From the NCBI RefSeq assembly GCF_040219635.1, contig NZ_JAVJSC010000002.1, forward strand, positions 186,001 to 250,000: DNA of 64,000 nucleotides. The letters run 5' to 3'. Below are positions 54,579 through 63,208 of this stretch, one piece after another. The DNA comes from Pyruvatibacter sp. (GTDB lineage: Bacteria > Pseudomonadota > Alphaproteobacteria > CGMCC-115125). The translations under genes and the position numbers were made by a program. Numbering within the stretch: position 1 is the stretch's first letter; each line of letters begins with the position of its first letter. The notes beneath the pieces were generated by a model. That model was not told the DNA's origin and did no database searches. It worked only from the letters and a program-made list of their open reading frames with translations.

Positions 54579-55448
54579 ATGTTTCCTGATCTTGGCACCC
54601 CGCTGCGTGACGCTGCCAACACAGCAGTTGATTGGCTCATCGTGACCCATGGGCGCAGCTTTGATGCAGTCTCGGATGCGTTGCTGACAGCGTTCTTGCT
54701 GGTCGAAGCCCCCCTGCGCGCCCTGCCGCCATGGGCTGTTCTGGTGCTTGTGGGTGTGCTGGCATTTCTTGCCGCCCGTAAGGTGTGGCTCGCAGTGTTC
54801 TGCGTTGCGGGCATGTGGTTCATCGGCGCGCTGGGCGTATGGGATGAAGCCATGCAGAGCCTCGCAATTGTTCTGGTGTCGGTCGCCTTATGCGCCGTCA
54901 TGGGCGTGCCGCTGGGTATTGCCATGGCCAGAAGCGCGCACGTGAGAGCGCTCGTCACTCCGGTGCTGGATCTGATGCAGACAATTCCCAGTTTCGTCTA
55001 TCTGATCCCCGTCGCCATGCTGCTGGGACTTGGCAAGGTACCCGCCATTCTGGCCACCATCGTTTATGCCTTGCCACCCCTTGCCCGCCTGACCGACCTG
55101 GGCCTGCGCCTCATCGAAAAAGAGCTGCTGGAAGCGGCAGACGCCTTCGGTGCATCCCGCCGCCAGCGTCTGGTTTCCATAGAGCTACCACTCGCTGTCC
55201 CCAACATTCTGCAAGGCATCAACCAGACCACAATGATGGCACTGGCCATGGTTGTGATTGCCTCAATGATTGGTGCGCGCGGTCTTGGGCAGACGGTGCT
55301 TGAAGGTCTGCAACGTGCCGATATTGGTAAAGGCCTGATCGGCGGCACAGCCATTGTGCTGCTGGCAATCATTCTTGACCGCATCACCCAGGCTTTTGGT
55401 GCACGCACCACAGACCGCGCCGCAGGTCGGACGATATCAAAATCATGA
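54579..55448 (+). CDS. proW: glycine betaine/proline ABC transporter permease
   Basis: 289 residues, seven or so membrane spans. The EAA-type coupling loop is ELLEAADAFGASRRQRL with IELPLAVPNILQGI, which docks on the ATPase. The N-terminal part contains a short extra region (residues 1-50) before the first span. Its stop overlaps the start of the ATPase gene by 4 bases. Confidence 0.88.
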   Translation: MFPDLGTPLRDAANTAVDWLIVTHGRSFDAVSDALLTAFLLVEAPLRALPPWAVLVLVGVLAFLAARKVWLAVFCVAGMWFIGALGVWDEAMQSLAIVLVSVALCAVMGVPLGIAMARSAHVRALVTPVLDLMQTIPSFVYLIPVAMLLGLGKVPAILATIVYALPPLARLTDLGLRLIEKELLEAADAFGASRRQRLVSIELPLAVPNILQGINQTTMMALAMVVIASMIGARGLGQTVLEGLQRADIGKGLIGGTAIVLLAIILDRITQAFGARTTDRAAGRTISKS

Positions 55449-56257
55449 TTACGCTTGATGCTGTCACCTGTTTGTTTGGTCCCGCACAACAGCAGGCTTT
55501 GTGTGCTGCCCGTCAGGGAGCCGGGCGCGCGCGCATTCGCGATAGCCTCTCCACCACACTGGCACTGCACGATGTGTCGCTTTCCATTAGCGAGGGTGAA
55601 CTGTTCGTGGTTATGGGGCTTTCAGGCTCCGGCAAGTCTACGCTTGTTCGTCTCATCAATGGTCTTATCAAACCAAATGCCGGCACCGTTGAGGTGATGG
55701 GCAGTAGCGTCTCAGACATGTCAGCAAAACAGCTAGCCGCCTTCCGTCGGCAGCGCATCGCCATGGTGTTTCAGAGTTTTGCGTTGTTCCCACATCTCAG
55801 TGTCGGGGCCAATGTCAGCTTCGGCCTCAAGGTTATGGGGCAATCGCGCGATGTGTGTGTGCAAAAGGCGGATCAATGGCTCAGCCGCGTCGGTCTTGAT
55901 GGCTACGCTGACACAAACCCTGCAGAGCTTTCCGGTGGTATGCGCCAGCGCGTCGGCCTGGCTCGCGCACTGGCCGTGGACGCTCCCATCATGCTGATGG
56001 ACGAGCCGTTTTCAGCGCTCGACCCCCTAACCCGCGCTGACCTGCAGTCACTTCTTGTTGACCTGCAGGCCGAACTTGCCCGCACAATTGTCTTTGTCAC
56101 CCATGATTTTGCAGAAGCCACGCGACTGGCCACCCGCATTGCGGTGCTGGATGAAGGCACCGTGGCGCAGATCGGCGCGCCGAACGACCTGCGACATACC
56201 CCGGCAACGCCCCAGGTCGCCCGCTTTGTTGCCTCGGCAACCACCCCCGCCGACTGA
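55445..56257 (+). CDS. proV: glycine betaine/proline ABC transporter ATP-binding protein
   Basis: 270 residues. Walker A GLSGSGKST, Q-loop QSFALFPH, signature LSGGMRQRVGLARAL and Walker B IMLMDEPFSALD are intact. The C-terminal CBS domains of full-length ProV, which sense ionic strength, are absent, so osmotic gating must work differently or not at all. A TGATCC box of a candidate ECF promoter starts at its stop codon. Confidence 0.9.
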   Translation: MITLDAVTCLFGPAQQQALCAARQGAGRARIRDSLSTTLALHDVSLSISEGELFVVMGLSGSGKSTLVRLINGLIKPNAGTVEVMGSSVSDMSAKQLAAFRRQRIAMVFQSFALFPHLSVGANVSFGLKVMGQSRDVCVQKADQWLSRVGLDGYADTNPAELSGGMRQRVGLARALAVDAPIMLMDEPFSALDPLTRADLQSLLVDLQAELARTIVFVTHDFAEATRLATRIAVLDEGTVAQIGAPNDLRHTPATPQVARFVASATTPAD

Positions 56258-56283
56258 TCCAGTCCGGCAAATATCCCGTATCC
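56255..56283 (+). promoter_or_regulatory. candidate ECF (sigmaE/ChrR-type) promoter before the photolyase
   Basis: TGATCC at 56255-56260 and TATCC at 56279-56283, separated by 18 bases. TGATC with a similar spacing is typical of group-IV sigmaE promoters controlled by ChrR in Rhodobacter-like bacteria. The -10 match is only partial. Confidence 0.4.
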
Positions 56284-56350
56284 TGTTATGTATTAATTGC
56301 GCCGTATTCCTGGCGCTTTTCTGCGGTTTTTTTATATCGGATTCAAACAC

Positions 56351-57802
56351 GTGCCTGCAGACCCCATCATCGTCTGGTTTCGCCAGGATCTGCGTATTGC
56401 CGATAATCCGGCACTTGTCGCGGCTGTCGATGCGGGCGCGCCGGTGCTGCCCGTTTATGTGCTCGACGATGCAACATCCTCAGACTGGCGCATGGGCGGG
56501 GCAAGCCGATGGTGGCTGCATCATGCCCTCGCGTCGCTGGCCGATGACCTAAAAGGCATAAACAGCACCCTCATTCTGCGGCAGGGCAACAGCAGCGACG
56601 TGCTGGATCAACTGATTGATGAGACCGGTGCGCAATCAGTCTTCTGGAACCGCTGCTACGAACCGGACGCCATCAGTCGCGACAAGGCGCTGAAGGCTGG
56701 TCTGCTTGACCGCGGCATTGAGGCCCGCAGCTTTAATGCAAGCCTGCTGTTTGAGCCGTGGACAATAGAAACAAAAACCGGCGGTCCCTATCGTGTTTTC
56801 TCGCCTTTCTGGCGCGCCTGCATGGGCAAGACCGCAGGGCTTGAGCACGCCTACGCCAAACCCAAAAATCTTCAGGCACCCGCCTCATGGCCTGCCTCGG
56901 ATACGCTGTCAGACTGGTCGCTCACTCCCACATCACCTGATTGGGCGGAAGGTTTCAGCAAAATGTGGCAGCCAGGCACCAAAGGTGCGCTTGATCGCCT
57001 GTCGCGTTTTCTGGATGACACCATAAACGACTACCCTGACGCCCGTGACTGCCCAGGCGTGGACGGCACGTCCGGCCTGTCGCCGCATCTGCATTTTGGT
57101 GACATCGGTCCGCGGCAGGTTTACTGGGCGGCCCGCGATGCCGCCGACGACGGGCGCGCAACCGACAAAGCCGTCAAGAAGTTTGTAGCTGAACTGGGCT
57201 GGCGCGAGTTTTCCTATCACCTGCTTTACCATTTTCCGGCCATTCCCACGGACAACTTCCAGGACAAGTTTGATGATTTTCCGTGGCGGCAGGACGACGA
57301 CGGCCTGCGCGCATGGCAACGCGGCATGACCGGCTATCCCATGGTGGACGCGGGAATGCGCCAGCTCTGGCAGACCGGATGGATGCACAACCGTGTACGG
57401 ATGATTGTGGCGTCGTTTCTGGTCAAACACCTGATGATCCACTGGCATGAAGGTGAAAAGTGGTTCTGGGATACGCTGGTGGACGCAGACCTCGCCAACA
57501 ACGCAGCGAGCTGGCAATGGGTCGCAGGCTCCGGAGCAGACGCCGCGCCCTATTTTCGGATATTCAATCCCATCACGCAGGGCCAGAAGTTTGATGCCAA
57601 CGGCGACTACATTCGCCGGTACGTACCCGAACTTTCAAAACTGCCCGACAAATACATCCACAGCCCGTGGACAGCGCCTGAGGAAGTGCTTGACGAGGCC
57701 GGTATAAATCTGGGTACTGACTATCCAGATCCGGTCGTGGACCACTCAGATGCCCGTACACGCGCCCTGGACGGGTATCAGGAAATCAGGAAAGCCGGCT
57801 GA
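56351..57802 (+). CDS. phrB: deoxyribodipyrimidine photolyase
   Basis: 483 residues from GTG 56351; a TTG at 56297 would give a longer form. The antenna domain begins PIIVWFRQDLRIADNPAL. The FAD domain has GLSPHLHFGDIGPRQVYW, GWREFSYHLLYHFP, MTGYPMVDAGMRQLWQTGWM and NNAASWQWVAGSGADAAPYF. It splits cyclobutane pyrimidine dimers with blue light. It heads a block of oxidative-light-stress-type genes. Confidence 0.93.
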   Translation: MPADPIIVWFRQDLRIADNPALVAAVDAGAPVLPVYVLDDATSSDWRMGGASRWWLHHALASLADDLKGINSTLILRQGNSSDVLDQLIDETGAQSVFWNRCYEPDAISRDKALKAGLLDRGIEARSFNASLLFEPWTIETKTGGPYRVFSPFWRACMGKTAGLEHAYAKPKNLQAPASWPASDTLSDWSLTPTSPDWAEGFSKMWQPGTKGALDRLSRFLDDTINDYPDARDCPGVDGTSGLSPHLHFGDIGPRQVYWAARDAADDGRATDKAVKKFVAELGWREFSYHLLYHFPAIPTDNFQDKFDDFPWRQDDDGLRAWQRGMTGYPMVDAGMRQLWQTGWMHNRVRMIVASFLVKHLMIHWHEGEKWFWDTLVDADLANNAASWQWVAGSGADAAPYFRIFNPITQGQKFDANGDYIRRYVPELSKLPDKYIHSPWTAPEEVLDEAGINLGTDYPDPVVDHSDARTRALDGYQEIRKAG

Positions 57803-57840
57803 TCCGGCGAACGACAGATAACGAGAGCGACCAAGAGTTT

Positions 57841-59148
57841 ATGAGAATTGCAATTGTCGGTACCGGCATTTCTGCCAATAGCGCAGCCTATGTGCTGTCA
57901 CGTGAGCATGACGTAACGGTCTATGAAAAAGACAGCCGCATCGGAGGTCACTCCAATACGGTGGACGTTGACTATGACGGAACGCCTATTGCCGTTGATA
58001 CCGGGTTCATTGTCTATAACGAGCACAACTACCCCAACCTGACAAAGCTGTTTGCAGACCTCGGCGTGCAAACCCGCGAGAGCGACATGAGCTTTGGCGT
58101 CTCCACCATGAACGGCGCGTTTGAGTGGTCCGGCCGCACGGTACGCAGCGTGTTTGCTCAGCGGCGCAACCTGTTCAGCCCCGGCTTCATTTTCATGCTG
58201 CGCGAGATTTTCAGGTTCAATCGTCTGGCCCGCAAGGATCTGGCGGCGGGCCTGTCTGAAGGCCTGTCGCTTGGCGACTATCTGAGCGCCCACAAGTTTT
58301 CCGCCCGCTTCAGGCGCGATTATCTGCTGCCCATGGGGGCCGCCATCTGGTCCACACCTGCAAGCGAGATGCTGCGCTTCCCGGCCCGCAGCTTCCTTGA
58401 TTTTTTCCGAAATCACCGTCTGATCGACGAAGATCGTCCTATGTGGCGCACCGTTGTGGGTGGCTCGCGTGCCTATGTGGAAAAGCTCACAGCACCCTTC
58501 GCCGACAATATCCGCGTCAATACCGGCGTTGCCAGCATCACCCGCACGCCCGACGGCGTGTTGGTAACGGACACAAACGACGACACAAGCCAGTTTGACC
58601 GCATCGTCATCGGTGCCCATTCAGACGAAGCGCTGGCCATGCTCGCAGACCCCACCGAAGATGAAACCCGTTTGCTGGGGGCCATCCGCTATGGTCCCAA
58701 TACGGTCTATTTGCACCGCGACCCGAGCCTCATGCCCCGCCGCAAGCGCGCATGGTCAGCCTGGAACTACATGTCGCCAGGCCGCATTGATCGCGGCGGG
58801 TCACTGTCCGTCACCTACTGGATGAACCAGTTGCAGAGCATCGACAACAAGCACCCTATTTTCGTGAGCCTGAACCCCGCCACGGCACCCGACCCTGCTC
58901 TTACGTTTCAGCGGATGGAATACACTCACCCGATGTTTGATGCCGCAGCCCTTGATGCGCAGGAGAAAATCAACGCCATTCAGGGTACCGGAAACACCTG
59001 GTATTGTGGTGCGTGGCTCGGTTACGGCTTCCACGAAGATGGCCTCAAGTCCGGTCTGGCTGCCGCGCAGATGGTGCTTGCCTCAGCACCTGCGACAACT
59101 GACAAGAATGCGGTACAAATTGATCCGTTTGTCGAGGCCGCAGAGTGA
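57841..59148 (+). CDS. FAD-dependent oxidoreductase, amine-oxidase-like
   Basis: 435 residues. The N-terminal dinucleotide fold is IAIVGTGISANSAAYVLS and EKDSRIGGHSNTVDVDYD; DTGFIVYNEHNYPNLTKLF follows. Proteins of this type sit with DUF1365 and CFA synthase genes in many alphaproteobacteria and are thought to modify membrane fatty acids. The substrate is not proven. The next gene starts inside its stop codon (GTGA). Confidence 0.85.
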   Translation: MRIAIVGTGISANSAAYVLSREHDVTVYEKDSRIGGHSNTVDVDYDGTPIAVDTGFIVYNEHNYPNLTKLFADLGVQTRESDMSFGVSTMNGAFEWSGRTVRSVFAQRRNLFSPGFIFMLREIFRFNRLARKDLAAGLSEGLSLGDYLSAHKFSARFRRDYLLPMGAAIWSTPASEMLRFPARSFLDFFRNHRLIDEDRPMWRTVVGGSRAYVEKLTAPFADNIRVNTGVASITRTPDGVLVTDTNDDTSQFDRIVIGAHSDEALAMLADPTEDETRLLGAIRYGPNTVYLHRDPSLMPRRKRAWSAWNYMSPGRIDRGGSLSVTYWMNQLQSIDNKHPIFVSLNPATAPDPALTFQRMEYTHPMFDAAALDAQEKINAIQGTGNTWYCGAWLGYGFHEDGLKSGLAAAQMVLASAPATTDKNAVQIDPFVEAAE

Positions 59149-60008
59149 ACACCGCGCCCGCCACACTTTACTTTGGCCGCGTCATGCACGCCCGCACCCG
59201 GCCGACTGAGCACAGGTTCAGCTACAGCGTGTTTTCCATGTTGCTGGACATTGATGCTCTGCAACAAACTGCGCGCCGCAGCGCCCTTTTTTCGCTGAAC
59301 CGTTTCAACCTGTTCAGCTTCCATGAGCGCGACCATGGCGCACGCGACGGCACGCCATTGCGTGAGCATATCGTCAGCCTGCTGAACGATGCAGGGCTTG
59401 ACGAGCCGGGTCAGATCAAGCTGCTGTGCTACCCGCGTATTCTTGGATACGTATTCAATCCGCTGTCGGTCTATTACTGCTACAGTCAGGATGGCGAACT
59501 GACGGCGCTTGTTTATCAGGTACACAATACATTTGGCGACACACACAGCTATGTGGCGCCTGTCACCGCATCTGAAAAACACGGGCGCATCGTGCGCCAG
59601 AGCCGCGACAAGCATCTGCACGTCTCACCCTTCGTTGGCATGGCCGCGTCTTACAGCTTCGCCCTTGATGATCCGGCACAAACCATCGGCGTCCATATTC
59701 GCGAAGCAGATGAGGACGGGTCTTTTCTGCTGGCAACTTTTGATGGCACCGCCCGCAGCTTTACAACCTCCAGATTGGTGCAGGCGTTTTTCCGTTATCC
59801 GCTGATGACGGTCAAAATCATCGGGGCCATACACTTTGAAGCGCTTCGGCTGTGGCTCAAGGGTGTGCCATATTTTGCCAGGCCCGCCCAAAAGCCGCCG
59901 CGCTCCAGCGTTCATGGACCGTCATCGGGTCCACGCGGCAATGCTATTGATCCTGCAAAAGCGCCTGAAAACAGCTATACTTCCAACGAGACCACAAAAG
60001 TAGCGTGA
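59145..60008 (+). CDS. DUF1365 protein
   Basis: 287 residues from GTG 59145. DUF1365 motifs: LYFGRVMHARTRPTEHRFSY, FSLNRFNLFSFHERDHG, YPRILGYVFNPLSVYYCY and FRYPLMTVKIIGAIHFEALRLW. Function unknown, but the gene is regularly linked to the flavoprotein upstream and the CFA synthase downstream, with 4-base overlaps on both sides here. A disordered tail follows residue 245. Confidence 0.88.
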   Translation: MNTAPATLYFGRVMHARTRPTEHRFSYSVFSMLLDIDALQQTARRSALFSLNRFNLFSFHERDHGARDGTPLREHIVSLLNDAGLDEPGQIKLLCYPRILGYVFNPLSVYYCYSQDGELTALVYQVHNTFGDTHSYVAPVTASEKHGRIVRQSRDKHLHVSPFVGMAASYSFALDDPAQTIGVHIREADEDGSFLLATFDGTARSFTTSRLVQAFFRYPLMTVKIIGAIHFEALRLWLKGVPYFARPAQKPPRSSVHGPSSGPRGNAIDPAKAPENSYTSNETTKVA

Positions 60009-61273
60009 CGGTCATGTCTCAGTTGGATGCATCATCGACAGGCACCCGGAAGGGTTCAGCGCCGGTATTGGCAACGCCTGACGTGCTTCAGCAGCTAACG
60101 GGTGTCCCCCGGCTTGTGCGCTGGGCGCTCACCATGTTGCTGCGTATCAGGTGGGGCTCACTCACCGTGCGTCTGCCTGATGGCATTGCGCTGCGCTTTG
60201 AAGGCCGCGAACCCGGCCAGCATGGCGAAGTGGAGGTGCTGACCTACCGCGCCACACGCAAGCTGATGGCCGGAGGCGGCATCGGCTTCGGCGAGGCCTA
60301 CATGGACGGTCACGTTGATTCACCGGACATGGCGAAGTTTCTGGAAGTGTTCGCCCGCAACCGCGCCATGATGATGGACACCATGCGCACAGGCCTGTTT
60401 GACTGGGTCAACAAGCTCTATCACAAGCTGCACGCCAACACGCGCCGTGGGTCTAAACGCAACATCCACGCACACTACGATCTGGGCAACGAGTTTTACG
60501 GCCTCTGGCTCGACGAAACCATGAGCTATTCATCGGCCATCTTTAAGCCCGGCGTAAATGATCTGGCTTCCGCCCAGCGCGAAAAATATCGCGCGCTGGC
60601 AACCGCCATGCAGTTGCAGCCAGACCATCACGTGTTGGAAATAGGCTGTGGCTGGGGCGGCTTTGCAGAATACGCCGCTGGTGAAATTGGTTGCCGCGTC
60701 ACCGGCATCACTATTTCCCAGCAACAGCTTGACTATGCCCGTGCCCGCATGGCCAGCGCAGGTCTCTCAGACAAAGTGGAACTTCGCTTTCAGGACTACC
60801 GCGACGTTGACGAAAAGTTTGACCGCGTTGCCTCAATCGAAATGTTTGAGGCCGTCGGCGAAGCCTATTGGCCTGCCTATTTCAAACAGGTGCATGACGT
60901 GCTCAGGCCTGGCGGCAAGGCAGGCTTGCAGATCATCACCATCGCTGACGAGGCCTTTGAAGACTATCGCAGCACCGCAGACTTCATTCAGCGCTACATT
61001 TTTCCCGGTGGCATGCTGCCGTCGCCCACCATATTGCGCGAACAAATAAGCCATGCAGGATTGACCCTGACGGGCAACCGCGAGTTCGGTCCCGACTACG
61101 CGCGCACCTTACGCCTGTGGCAGCAGCGGTTCGCAGAGGCATGGCCGACAATTGAACCGCTTGGCTTTGATGAGCGCTTCAGGCGCCTGTGGCACTTCTA
61201 CCTGGCCTATTGCGAAGCCGGGTTCTGCTCCGCCAACACAGACGTGACCCAGGTTACGCTTGCGCGCGCCTGA
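60005..61273 (+). CDS. cfa: cyclopropane-fatty-acyl-phospholipid synthase family protein
   Basis: 422 residues from GTG 60005 (an ATG at 60014 is possible). Motifs: HYDLGNEFYGLWLDETMSYS and the SAM-binding VLEIGCGWGGFAEYAA, then EMFEAVGEAYWPAYF and the C-terminal DYARTLRLWQQRF. It transfers a methylene from SAM to unsaturated phospholipid acyl chains, or makes methylated intermediates of furan fatty acids in related clusters. The exact product is not evident. Confidence 0.9.
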   Translation: MTVMSQLDASSTGTRKGSAPVLATPDVLQQLTGVPRLVRWALTMLLRIRWGSLTVRLPDGIALRFEGREPGQHGEVEVLTYRATRKLMAGGGIGFGEAYMDGHVDSPDMAKFLEVFARNRAMMMDTMRTGLFDWVNKLYHKLHANTRRGSKRNIHAHYDLGNEFYGLWLDETMSYSSAIFKPGVNDLASAQREKYRALATAMQLQPDHHVLEIGCGWGGFAEYAAGEIGCRVTGITISQQQLDYARARMASAGLSDKVELRFQDYRDVDEKFDRVASIEMFEAVGEAYWPAYFKQVHDVLRPGGKAGLQIITIADEAFEDYRSTADFIQRYIFPGGMLPSPTILREQISHAGLTLTGNREFGPDYARTLRLWQQRFAEAWPTIEPLGFDERFRRLWHFYLAYCEAGFCSANTDVTQVTLARA

Positions 61274-61279
61274 CTTCCC

Positions 61280-62638
61280 TTGGCAGGTTTAGCACTCAAT
61301 CAGCATCCAGCCGCAACACCAGCGAGCACCGTGTTGTGGCTTTACGCCCTTCCCGGCCTGCCCCTGGCGGCCCTCACGCTACCTGTTTATGTTTTCGTAC
61401 CCAGCTACTATGCGGAACTCGGCGTACCTCTTGCCCTCATTGGTATTGCGTTGCTGGTTGTCCGTTTGCTGGATGCCGTGACCGACCCCGCCATCGGCTT
61501 CCTGAGCGACCGGCTTAAACTTCCCTTTGGTCGCCGCAAACCGTGGCTAGTGCTTGGCCTCGTTCCCACCATGCTGGCCGTATGGATGGTATTCGTCCCG
61601 CCGGAACAACCAACAGTCACCTACCTGTTGTTCTGGAGCGCCCTTCTCTCAATAGGCTGGACACTGATGATCCTGCCCTACACGGCGTGGGGCGCCGAAC
61701 TGGCGGAAGATTATGACGGACGCACCGGCGTCACCGCCCGCCGCGAAGGTCTGGTTGTCGCCGGCACACTGCTGGCAACCGCAACACCAGCAGTGCTGGA
61801 CGCCACAGGCATGGGCGGCACGGCCAATGCCATGCAGACCCTTGCCATCAGCCTGATGCTCCTGTTGCCGCTGACCGTCGCCATTTGTGTGATCTTTGTT
61901 CCCACACCACGCAACACGACGAAGCGTCGTATCAATCTGCGCGAGGGGATCACGGCGCTGCGCGACAACAGAACATTTTTGCGCCTGATAGCTGCATTCC
62001 TGATCAACGGCTGGGCCAATGGCCTGCCTGCCACATTGTTTGTGATTTTCGTCACCCATGTGCTGGCCGCACCAGCGTTAGTCGGCCCGCTGCTGTTTTT
62101 GTATTTCGTGTCCGGCGTGGTCGCCATTCCCGGTTGGCTTTGGATCGCCCGCCGGTGGAACAAGCATCGCACCTGGGTTGCTTCCATGACACTGGCCTGC
62201 GCCACGTTCGTTTGGGTGCCGTTTTTAGGCGCTGGTGACGTTACGGCTTTTGCCATCATCTGCATTCTGTCAGGCTTTGCCGTGGGCGCGGATCTGGTTT
62301 TGCCAGCCGCAATTCAGGCGGATGTGGTGGACATTGATACCGCCCAGACCGGAGAACAGCGCACCGGGCTTTACTTTGCCTTGTGGAGCCTGGCCACAAA
62401 GCTGTCGCTGGCGCTTGCAGCGGGTGTGGCGTTTCCGTTGCTTGCATTGGCCGGTTTCGACGCAACTGCCAACACGCCTAACACGAACCAAAGTTTATTC
62501 GCCGTTTCAATGCTTTACGCGGGTCTGCCGGTGATCCTAAAGCTGCCCGCCCTCGTACTCATGTGGAGTTTTCCACTTGACCGGGATGCTCACAGGGAGC
62601 TTCGGGCCCGCATCAACAGTGCGCCTGCCTCCCCATGA
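61280..62638 (+). CDS. GPH-family MFS transporter
   Basis: 452 residues from a TTG at 61280; a GTG at 61331 is an alternative. About twelve membrane spans. The signature DAVTDPAIGFLSDRLK with PFGRRKPW is between spans 2 and 3, and WGAELAEDYDGRTGVTARRE follows. It is related to the truncated transporter at the left edge. In similar stress clusters this MFS gene accompanies CFA synthase; its substrate is unknown. Confidence 0.85.
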   Translation: MAGLALNQHPAATPASTVLWLYALPGLPLAALTLPVYVFVPSYYAELGVPLALIGIALLVVRLLDAVTDPAIGFLSDRLKLPFGRRKPWLVLGLVPTMLAVWMVFVPPEQPTVTYLLFWSALLSIGWTLMILPYTAWGAELAEDYDGRTGVTARREGLVVAGTLLATATPAVLDATGMGGTANAMQTLAISLMLLLPLTVAICVIFVPTPRNTTKRRINLREGITALRDNRTFLRLIAAFLINGWANGLPATLFVIFVTHVLAAPALVGPLLFLYFVSGVVAIPGWLWIARRWNKHRTWVASMTLACATFVWVPFLGAGDVTAFAIICILSGFAVGADLVLPAAIQADVVDIDTAQTGEQRTGLYFALWSLATKLSLALAAGVAFPLLALAGFDATANTPNTNQSLFAVSMLYAGLPVILKLPALVLMWSFPLDRDAHRELRARINSAPASP

Positions 62639-62647
62639 ACCAAATGA

Positions 62648-62661
62648 GGGGCCGCGGCCCC
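62648..62661. repeat. perfect 14-bp palindrome
   Basis: GGGGCCGCGGCCCC in the 48-base gap between the MFS and DUF3833 genes. Such a GC-rich palindrome could stall polymerase or mark an mRNA processing point, but no T-run follows. Confidence 0.4.
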
Positions 62662-62686
62662 ACAATGGACAAGAGCAGGCAAAGCA

Positions 62687-63190
62687 ATGGGCGAAAAACT
62701 GAAACCTGAGCACCTGAACAGGTTCGGCGCGGAAGAAAATCCCGAACTGCGCCTTGAAGAGTTTTTTGACGGGGCGCTGGAAGCTGAAGGTGAGTTCCGC
62801 GATCCGTTTGGCCGCGTGCGGCGCAGATTTAGCGCTACCGTGACCGGCACCCGCAGTGGCGCTGAGATACGTGTCCACGAAAAGTTTCAGTATGACGATG
62901 GCGAGACCGACGAGCGCGAATGGCTGATTGAAGCGCTGGGCAACGGTCGCTACCGCGGCAAGGCCAGTGATGTTGTCGGCGTTGCTGAAGGGCGCGTTGA
63001 AGGCCGCCGTATGCGCTGGTCATATCCCATCGACCTTCCTATTGGTGGTCGCGCATGGCGGCTGAAGTTTGATGATATCTTTGAGATGCACCACCCCGAT
63101 GAACTGATCAACACAGCCAATGTATCGAAGTTTGGGTTGCCGGTGGGAAGTGTCTATCAGCGCATCGCGCGGTGTAAGACTACAAAATAG
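62687..63190 (+). CDS. DUF3833 protein
   Basis: 167 residues, a beta-rich lipocalin-like fold typical of DUF3833: LEEFFDGALEAEGEFRDPFGRVRRRF, EKFQYDDGETDEREWLI, RMRWSYPIDLPI and ANVSKFGLPVGSVYQRIAR. No signal peptide is visible. The family is linked to CFA synthase clusters and may bind lipid. It converges with the SDR gene 18 bases away. Confidence 0.85.
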   Translation: MGEKLKPEHLNRFGAEENPELRLEEFFDGALEAEGEFRDPFGRVRRRFSATVTGTRSGAEIRVHEKFQYDDGETDEREWLIEALGNGRYRGKASDVVGVAEGRVEGRRMRWSYPIDLPIGGRAWRLKFDDIFEMHHPDELINTANVSKFGLPVGSVYQRIARCKTTK

Positions 63191-63208
63191 TTTTTAATCC
63201 CCGCACGC